Shown here: positions 58,372-64,000 of the stretch, one piece after another | How the letters are laid out: every line of letters begins with the position of its first letter | How positions within the stretch are numbered: position 1 is the stretch's first letter | Assembly (NCBI RefSeq): GCF_024198255.1 | Contig: NZ_JAJVKW010000013.1 | Location: forward strand, 62,001-126,000 | Origin: Myxococcus guangdongensis | GTDB lineage: Bacteria > Myxococcota > Myxococcia > Myxococcales > Myxococcaceae | Direction: 5' to 3' | Length of the DNA stretch: 64,000 bases | Translations under genes and position numbers: made by a program | The notes under the pieces: generated by a model | Databases searched by the model: none | What the model was told of the DNA's origin: nothing | Seen by the model: the letters and a program-made list of their open reading frames with translations, nothing else

Positions 58372-61300
58372 ATGACCACCGCCACCTCCTCCTCGACGCC
58401 CCCGCTCCCAGCCCCGCCTCCCACCACCAGCGTCACCGGCATCCCCGTCGCCGAGCCTTTCGACGTCGATGGTGACAATGGCGAGTTCCGTCTCGTCCAG
58501 ACGGGCTCGTCCATGGCCCTGGTGGGCGTCAACGACGACAATGAAATCCAGGGCTACTTCAGCGCGGCGACCACCAAATACCTCAGTCGTCCCCAGGGGA
58601 ATCCGAAACGACTGGGCCCCTGGACGCCCTTCAGCATCCAGCCGGACTCCACCCAGTCCTCCCTCGTCTTCCAGACCGAGAAGCGCCTCGGCGTGGTCAC
58701 CGTCCGAGGCTTCGTCTACATCTTCTGGATCGACACCACGAACAACCTCCTGTGCGCGACGCGGGTCTCTCCCGATGCCGAGCGCTCGGAGACAGACTGG
58801 TGTCAGGTCGCGCTTCCGGCCACGACCACGGGAGGCACACCGAGCCCGGTGAGGATCTCCGCCAACGGCGTGTCAGCGTGCGCTGGCAAGGGCGAGACGG
58901 AGATCCTCCTCAACTACGTCGCCTGGGATTCCGCCCACAACGCCTTGCAGGTCTGGCATTTCGTCCTGAACACGGAGGACTACAACCCCCTCACCAATGA
59001 CTGGGTCTCCAGCACTCCCGCCTGGTTCGTGACGGCGCCGGCCACCAGCCCCTCCCAGTCCGCCGCGAACCTTCCGAGGGTCGACATCCGCACCATCCTC
59101 GTCACCCAGCCGGGCAACGCCCCCACCGACGCTCCCGACAACTGCGTCATCGCGGCGCTGTGGGATGAGGGCCACTCCTCCACCACCACCTTCTCCTGGA
59201 CGCTCGACGCCGCCTGCCACGCCAACCCCAGCCCGGCGCATCCGCCGATGCTGCTCGCCTGGCCCAACTCGGCGCGGAGCCGCAAGGCGTTGGGGACGAG
59301 CCTGGCCGTGGACCCCGCGGGGCGACTCGTCGCCCTGTTCGCCGACAACAACAAGGCCAACGCCATCTGCGTCGCCGTCATCCAGAACATCCTGCCCCTG
59401 CGCCAGCTCGATTCGACCGCGGCGCCCGTCTGGCTGGAGTACGGCAAGGTCTTCCCGAACGACAGCGAGGACACGGAAGGGCCGCTGTCGATGTGCTTCT
59501 CGTTCGGCACCATCCCCGTCACGGCGAGCCAGGACGCCACCACCCTCCCCATCATCCTCGGGATGGCCTGGGTCCGCAGTTCGAACTCCCCCGGCTCGCC
59601 CGTCCAGATGTCCTCCCTGCGGTACGGCGACTTCAACCTGCAGACCGCCCTCCACCCGCCGAAGCAGGACTACACGGGCCGGCGATTGCTCACGTCCATC
59701 TGCGACCCGTTCCCCCTGCCCATCCCGGCGCCGGAGGTCTGGGGCAACTCCAGCCCCGACGGCATGGCCGACTGGAACATGTTCGACTACGAGATGAACA
59801 CGTCGCAGGAGGACGTGGTCCTCAACCAGATCGACTTCTCCGCGACCCTGGGCATCCAGTACTCCCGGCGCACCATGGGTGGATTCAACGGCGCCAAGAG
59901 CGGCATCAGCGGTGGTGTCTCCGTCAAGGTCGGAGGCTCGGGGCACTTCGCGTGGCAGGACAGCATGTTCTCCGCCCAGAGCATCAAGGTGCAGACGAAG
60001 GCCTACCGTCATCCATACTTCCCGCTCGACGACGCGTCTCCCTACCTGGTGCGCCCGTATGGCTGCTACTTCGGACGCTCCTTGTTCTGGCTGCGCTCGC
60101 AATACGGGACGGCGGCGAACCTCGCCTTCAACCAGAACAGCTCCTTCAGTCCAGGGCCGCTCACCATGGCCCACTGGCCCGTCGTCTCGAAGGACGCGGA
60201 TGAAACCGCGGCGGGCGACTTCTTCACCTACGCGTGCACCCCCGGCGTGGTGGACTCCTACACCGAGGTGGCCATCAACGCCCGGATGTTCGCCTTGTAC
60301 AACGAGTGCGTGAACCGGCTGACGACCGCCGGCAAGTCCCAGGCGGACATCCAGAAGATCTTCACGGCGCCGGATGGAACCGACCTCAGCCGCTTCTACA
60401 CGGGCAACAACTACGTCGCGTCCGTCGTCGCGGCGTATGGCACGGAGACCAACCTCAACGGCCAGAAGTACCTCAAGTTCGCCATGAGCGGCGGCTCGGT
60501 CTGCGACGGCGAGTACCGCGTGTCGAACAGCGAGACGACGGGCTTCGGAGTCCGCCTGGATATCAACGCGTACGCGGGCTTCGCCTCCAACGTGGAGGTC
60601 GGAAGCCGGGTGGGCTTCTCCGGCTCCCAGGAGACGTACGTGGGAGGCTCCTTCGACTTCTCCTTCGCGTACCGGAGCGACTCGACGAGCGCCGCCACGA
60701 ACGGCGTCGGCGTCTACACCTACCTGAACACGCTGGCGCCGACCCAGTCCCTGTCCGCGCGGCTGTACATCCTCAAGGAGGCGTACCTCTGGGCGCTCGA
60801 GCTGAAGTACTTCCCGACCATCGCGCGGGATTGGTACATCCAGGCCCTGGCGAACGCCAAGGCGCAAGGGGAGTTCAGCTCGCCGCTGGACACGCCCAAC
60901 CTGGATATGCTCGCCGGCACCACGTCGGCGGACAACCTCCTGCTCTACGAGCAGTCGCTGCCCACGCGCTTCATGTTCGTCGTCACGGGCTGGGACCAGG
61001 GGCCGGAGGCGTACACGCCCACCAACGTGCCCAAGGACCTGCCCGGTGGCTATGACATCGCCACCTTCAACTCCGGCATCTCGGATGGAGCCACCTTCCA
61101 TCTGCCCGGGCCCTGCGACGTGGCCTACGGCGCCAATGGCCACTTCCGCTTCCTCCCGGGCGTGACGGGCACCATCACCTTCAACCAGGCCACCTTCGGC
61201 AACCCGGGCTCGGGCGCCACGAACCACGGCTACTACCGGCAGGTCGGCTATCCCAACCGCGCGGCGTACAACGTCCCCCAGGACTTCACCCGGGTCTGCA

Positions 61301-61470
61301 GTGAGGGGCAGTCGTGGCAGTTGGGAGACACGCCGAAGACGGTGGCGTTCGGACTCGGCACCCAGTGGAACGTCGTCGGAGGGCTGACGGGTTCCATCAC
61401 GGCGTCGGATTCCGTCTTCGGAGACCCAGACGTCGGGCAGGGCAAGGAGCTTCGCGTCCTGTCCAAGTAA
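58372..61470 (+). CDS. Large unrecognised protein (possible propeller plus pore-forming-like region)
   Basis: A 1,032-residue protein without a signal peptide or known family. The first ~450 residues look propeller-like (MALVGVNDDNEIQGYF; RGFVYIFWIDTTNNLLCATR; RLVALFADNNKANAICV). The middle (residues ~470-560) has alternating short-polar/hydrophobic runs (VVLNQIDFSATLGIQYSRR; GGVSVKVGGSGHFAW; SAQSIKVQTKAY) of the kind seen in membrane-inserting hairpins of aerolysin or MACPF toxins. The C-terminal ~130 residues contain two related beta units (GVTGTITFNQATFGNP; GLTGSITASDSVFGDP). It is probably transcribed from the sigma-54 promoter. Function unknown; a toxin or binding protein is a guess. Confidence 0.75.
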   Translation: MTTATSSSTPPLPAPPPTTSVTGIPVAEPFDVDGDNGEFRLVQTGSSMALVGVNDDNEIQGYFSAATTKYLSRPQGNPKRLGPWTPFSIQPDSTQSSLVFQTEKRLGVVTVRGFVYIFWIDTTNNLLCATRVSPDAERSETDWCQVALPATTTGGTPSPVRISANGVSACAGKGETEILLNYVAWDSAHNALQVWHFVLNTEDYNPLTNDWVSSTPAWFVTAPATSPSQSAANLPRVDIRTILVTQPGNAPTDAPDNCVIAALWDEGHSSTTTFSWTLDAACHANPSPAHPPMLLAWPNSARSRKALGTSLAVDPAGRLVALFADNNKANAICVAVIQNILPLRQLDSTAAPVWLEYGKVFPNDSEDTEGPLSMCFSFGTIPVTASQDATTLPIILGMAWVRSSNSPGSPVQMSSLRYGDFNLQTALHPPKQDYTGRRLLTSICDPFPLPIPAPEVWGNSSPDGMADWNMFDYEMNTSQEDVVLNQIDFSATLGIQYSRRTMGGFNGAKSGISGGVSVKVGGSGHFAWQDSMFSAQSIKVQTKAYRHPYFPLDDASPYLVRPYGCYFGRSLFWLRSQYGTAANLAFNQNSSFSPGPLTMAHWPVVSKDADETAAGDFFTYACTPGVVDSYTEVAINARMFALYNECVNRLTTAGKSQADIQKIFTAPDGTDLSRFYTGNNYVASVVAAYGTETNLNGQKYLKFAMSGGSVCDGEYRVSNSETTGFGVRLDINAYAGFASNVEVGSRVGFSGSQETYVGGSFDFSFAYRSDSTSAATNGVGVYTYLNTLAPTQSLSARLYILKEAYLWALELKYFPTIARDWYIQALANAKAQGEFSSPLDTPNLDMLAGTTSADNLLLYEQSLPTRFMFVVTGWDQGPEAYTPTNVPKDLPGGYDIATFNSGISDGATFHLPGPCDVAYGANGHFRFLPGVTGTITFNQATFGNPGSGATNHGYYRQVGYPNRAAYNVPQDFTRVCSEGQSWQLGDTPKTVAFGLGTQWNVVGGLTGSITASDSVFGDPDVGQGKELRVLSK

Positions 61471-61479
61471 TGGCAGCGC

Positions 61480-61522
61480 ACGGAGCGGACCGGAGCCGCG
61501 AAGGGCGCCGGTCCGTCTCCGT
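61480..61522. terminator. Compound hairpin between convergent genes
   Basis: ACGGAG/CTCCGT (outer) and GGACCGG/CCGGTCC (inner) pair across this segment, between the large unknown gene and the convergent HEAT-repeat gene. Confidence 0.6.
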
Positions 61523-61539
61523 CCTGAGAACAGGTCACC

Positions 61540-62361
61540 TCAAGCCGATGTCTGCTCGAACTGGGAGATGACGTCCTCGAGGACACTCCGGAAGTAGTCA
61601 TCCCCAGGGCCTGTGGCGTCGCGGAGGGCGAGCAGCAACGGATGGAAGCCAGGGTCTCCCAGGGATGCGGCGGCCTCGAGCGCGTACACCATCACCGTCT
61701 CCCCCATCAGCGCGGCGCGCACGGGCTCCACCGCGCGAGGGTCCTTGCGAGTCGCCAGCCCCACCAGGGCCTCTCCGACAATCTCCGGGTCCTCATCGCC
61801 GAGGCGCGCCACGAGCGCATCCCTCAGCCTCGGCGTGTCGCGTGCCTCCATGAGCGTCCCCAGCCCGAAGGTCGCCCAGTCCCGCACATCGCGGTCCTCG
61901 TCGGACGAGAGCTGGATGAGCGCCTCCACTGCTTCTGGCGCATCCAGGACCGCCAGTCCGTGCGCGGCGCCATATCGCGCCTCGGCCGAAGGATGCCGTG
62001 CCTGGGCGATGAGCGCGGCCAGGGCGCGGGGCTCCACCAGGTGACTCAGGGCCACCCCCGCGGAGAGGAGGACCGCGGGCTCCCGCTCCCGTCCAAGCAG
62101 GTCGACCAGCGCGTCCCCACGCTCCGTTCGGAAGGCGGCGGTTCCGGCGCCGAGCTGGCCCAGGATGTCCGCGCCACGCCTCCGCGCCTTCGCGGAGGAG
62201 GCGCCCAGCAGTTGGAGGGCCGCGTCCAGCACGTCACGCGTCCCCCGAGCCTGCAGGGCCCGGATGGCCTCCCAGGCGCGCTCATCGTCTTCGCCCCCCT
62301 CCAGGGTGACCTGGAGGAGCGACTCGAGGCTTCCCGCATCATCGGGCTCAGGAGGACTCAT
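61540..62361 (-). CDS. HEAT-repeat protein
   Basis: A 273-residue helical repeat protein. At least six ~30-residue HEAT/PBS-lyase-like units are visible (RGTRDVLDAALQLLGASSAK; VEPRALAALIAQARHPSAEA; DAPEAVEALIQLSSDEDRDV; DEDPEIVGEALVGLATRKDP). They form an alpha-solenoid for protein binding. ATG 62361 overlaps the stop of the upstream gene (ATGA), so the two are translationally coupled. Function unknown. Confidence 0.88.
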   Translation of the reverse strand: MSPPEPDDAGSLESLLQVTLEGGEDDERAWEAIRALQARGTRDVLDAALQLLGASSAKARRRGADILGQLGAGTAAFRTERGDALVDLLGREREPAVLLSAGVALSHLVEPRALAALIAQARHPSAEARYGAAHGLAVLDAPEAVEALIQLSSDEDRDVRDWATFGLGTLMEARDTPRLRDALVARLGDEDPEIVGEALVGLATRKDPRAVEPVRAALMGETVMVYALEAAASLGDPGFHPLLLALRDATGPGDDYFRSVLEDVISQFEQTSA

Positions 62362-62936
62362 CTGGACACCGGACGACGGAGGGCGACCTTCGCGCGCACG
62401 GCCTCGATGAAGGCGGGCTTGTCCGCGCTGCCTCGCACGTGCTGGAAGTCCAGGCCGAGGTTCTCGGCGACCGCGCGCAGGTGCTCCAGACAGGGCTCTC
62501 CGTCGGGAGCCTTGCCCTGCACGAACACCGGATGGCAGAGGGAGCAGTAGTTGACCACCCAGACGCGCTCGTCCGGCCCCAGCTCCAGCGAAGGGGGGCT
62601 GCCATCGCTCGAGCCCTCCACATACGGCTCGATGCGCCAGATGCCGGTGTCGTCACCCACGCCCATCTGGAGCGAGCGATAGTTGAGGCTGGGGACGAAC
62701 TCCCAGTCACCCCAGTCATAACCATACGGCTGCGTCTCGGTGCGGAGCGCGCGACCTCGCGCCCGTTCGAAGTCGTGGGCGCCCGTGGGCGCATCCTTCG
62801 CGGCGAAGAAGAACAGGTCCAGGACGGCCTGGTCGTCCCCCATGCCCTCCTCCTCGCACTCCTCGCCTGTCTCCTCCCCGCACACGTATGTCGTCGGTGG
62901 ACCACAGACACTGCACCGATAGTCTTGGACGCCCAT
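62358..62936 (-). CDS. Hypothetical protein with Cys motifs
   Basis: A 192-residue protein of no recognised family. It opens with CSVC...CGEETGEEC, a possible zinc knuckle, and has CSLCHPVF in the middle, which could bind a metal with it. SLQMGVGDDTGIWRIEPYV and EHLRAVAENLGLDFQHVRG are other conserved-looking stretches. Encoded in one operon with the HEAT-repeat protein (four-base overlap), suggesting a functional pair. Confidence 0.65.
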   Translation of the reverse strand: MGVQDYRCSVCGPPTTYVCGEETGEECEEEGMGDDQAVLDLFFFAAKDAPTGAHDFERARGRALRTETQPYGYDWGDWEFVPSLNYRSLQMGVGDDTGIWRIEPYVEGSSDGSPPSLELGPDERVWVVNYCSLCHPVFVQGKAPDGEPCLEHLRAVAENLGLDFQHVRGSADKPAFIEAVRAKVALRRPVSR

Positions 62937-62981
62937 GGCCAGAGCCTACAGCGCTCCGGCCTGGGGCGTCGCAGCGCCAGC

Positions 62982-64000
62982 CTACGGCGCTGGCATCCAG
63001 GCCAGCCCCAGGTTCCTGGCGCTGCCCGCGTTCACGTCCTGGATGTCCCCACCGTCGGCCAGGTTGGCGCTCCGGAGCCGGGTCGCCAGCCAATCCGCCC
63101 AATACAGCCGCCCGGCCGTGACATCGATGGCAATCCCATGCACCGTCGTCTGGTTCGTCACCAGGGGCGTGACGTTGGAGCCATCCAGGTTCGCGACGCT
63201 GATGTCGGGGCCACGCGTCGAGAAGTACACCTTCCCGCCGCTCGAATCGACCGCCAACCCCACGCCCAGTCCGCCCAAGCCCGTGGCGACTGTCTCCACG
63301 TTCGTGCCGTCCATGTCGAAGCGCACGAGCCGGGTGTTGTTGTAGGTGATGAGATACACCTTGCCCTTCGGGACATCGAACGCGAGGGCGGACGGGCTGT
63401 TGATACCGCCGACCACCTGCATGGGATTGCTGCCATCCAGCTCGGCGCGCATGACCCGGCTGCCATTGAAGTCGGACCAGTACAGCTTGCGGTTCGTCGA
63501 GTCGATGGCCAGACCGCTGGGGAAGCCTCCGTTCGCCACCACATCGACCGGGTTCGCGCCGTCACTGTCCGCCCGAACGATGGCGGCGTCGCGGTTGTAG
63601 AAAATGGTGCGGTCGACCGGATCGGTGGCGACTGAAGACGCTCCGCTGATGCCCGTCCTGAGCTCGACGGCATTCGCGCCGTTCACATCGGCCCGCCACA
63701 GCGAGTTGGAGGCCGTCATCCAATAGAGGCTCGCCGGGAGGGTGACTTCGAGCGTGAAGGTGGTGGAGCGGGTCTCGGAGCCATCACTCACCGAGAGGGT
63801 GATGGTGGTGGAACCGCTGGCGCCCGCGACAGGGAGGACGTCGAGCGTGCGGCTGGAGCCCGCGCCGCCGAGGACGAGGTGGGTGGAGTCGTTGGGCACC
63901 AGGTCCGTGTTGGAGGACGTGGCGCTGACCGTGAGCCCCTCGAGGCCGGTGTCCACGTCGTCCACGGTGAAGGGCAGCTCGCCCGTCGAGCTGTCCCGGG
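62982..64000 (-). CDS. YWTD-propeller protein, C-terminal part (runs off the window)
   Basis: The frame is open from the window edge (64000) to the stop at 62982, so the N-terminus is missing. The visible part starts with a cadherin-like/Ig segment (LTVSATSSNTDLVPN; TTITLSVSDGS) and continues with six LDL-receptor class B (YWTD) repeats (RKLYWSDFNGSRVMRAELDG; GKVYFSTRGPDISVANLDGS; RLYWADWLATRLRSANLADG). These form a six-bladed propeller. Such proteins are usually exported and bind other proteins or glycans; the export signal would be off the edge. Confidence 0.85.
   Translation of the reverse strand, partial: RDSSTGELPFTVDDVDTGLEGLTVSATSSNTDLVPNDSTHLVLGGAGSSRTLDVLPVAGASGSTTITLSVSDGSETRSTTFTLEVTLPASLYWMTASNSLWRADVNGANAVELRTGISGASSVATDPVDRTIFYNRDAAIVRADSDGANPVDVVANGGFPSGLAIDSTNRKLYWSDFNGSRVMRAELDGSNPMQVVGGINSPSALAFDVPKGKVYLITYNNTRLVRFDMDGTNVETVATGLGGLGVGLAVDSSGGKVYFSTRGPDISVANLDGSNVTPLVTNQTTVHGIAIDVTAGRLYWADWLATRLRSANLADGGDIQDVNAGSARNLGLAWMPAP

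Noticed and set aside
58873-61227. 784-codon minus-strand frame
   Set aside because: Antisense to the large plus-strand protein; the composition is biased, with no motif or start signal.

Overview
The window is high-GC DNA (about two-thirds G+C by eye) and very probably comes from the chromosome of a myxobacterium of the Myxococcus/Corallococcus/Pyxidicoccus type. This is inferred from the gene content: many small secreted proteins and lipoproteins, a DUF4157 toxin-like protein, a TIGR02996 protein, an M57 'HEIGH' metallopeptidase, RCC1 and Ig-repeat lipoproteins, and many one-component regulators. I see no rRNA, tRNA, CRISPR array, intact insertion sequence or plasmid/phage module.

Layout. 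1-16.2 kb holds accessory genes: a CapA-like metallophosphatase, a lipoprotein serine hydrolase, an M57 metallopeptidase with three 99-residue repeats, an alpha/beta hydrolase, a large DUF4157 protein, DUF1993, TIGR02996, an NAD-dependent epimerase and an AraC regulator. Several gaps here hold broken genes (transposase N-termini, DUF4259, LamG). 16.4-27.6 kb is the most coherent block: a MATE exporter, then a nine-gene, start-stop overlapping operon. It encodes inositol-phosphate synthase, an HD-like metal protein, a Trm112-like/methyltransferase fusion, a Gfo/Idh dehydrogenase, a zinc-ribbon MBL-fold protein, a stand-alone YcaO, a TIM-barrel sugar isomerase, a GT4 glycosyltransferase and a PIG-L deacetylase. 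The set resembles the early steps of mycothiol assembly plus a YcaO and tailoring enzymes, and is the best candidate for an undescribed pathway.

27.6-32.4 kb starts with a patch of gene remnants and a start-less PQQ-type propeller, followed by a membrane protein, a TetR/methyltransferase divergent pair and a MarR-methyltransferase operon. 32.6-38.7 kb is a two-gene minus-strand operon: an M4 metalloprotease ending in a dockerin, and a lipoprotein of five Ig-like repeats ending in a cohesin-like domain. Together they look like a surface docking pair. 39-49 kb contains an XRE regulator/SDR pair, a cadherin-like plus RCC1 lipoprotein with exact 180-bp repeats, a di-heme peroxidase with an outer-membrane-barrel partner, small Cys-rich lipoproteins and an NTF2/DJ-1 fusion.

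48.7-64 kb contains an SDR/LysR divergent pair with a 9-bp palindrome, a possible toxin-like protein, DUF1697, a DHFR-like reductase, a LuxR regulator, an AlkB dioxygenase, a Tat-exported cytokinin-dehydrogenase-like flavoprotein, a 1,032-residue protein of unknown function behind a consensus sigma-54 promoter, a HEAT-repeat protein, and the 3' part of a YWTD-propeller gene that runs off the window. Convergent genes are typically separated by long perfect GC hairpins.

All family assignments come from reading motifs by eye; no database search was run.
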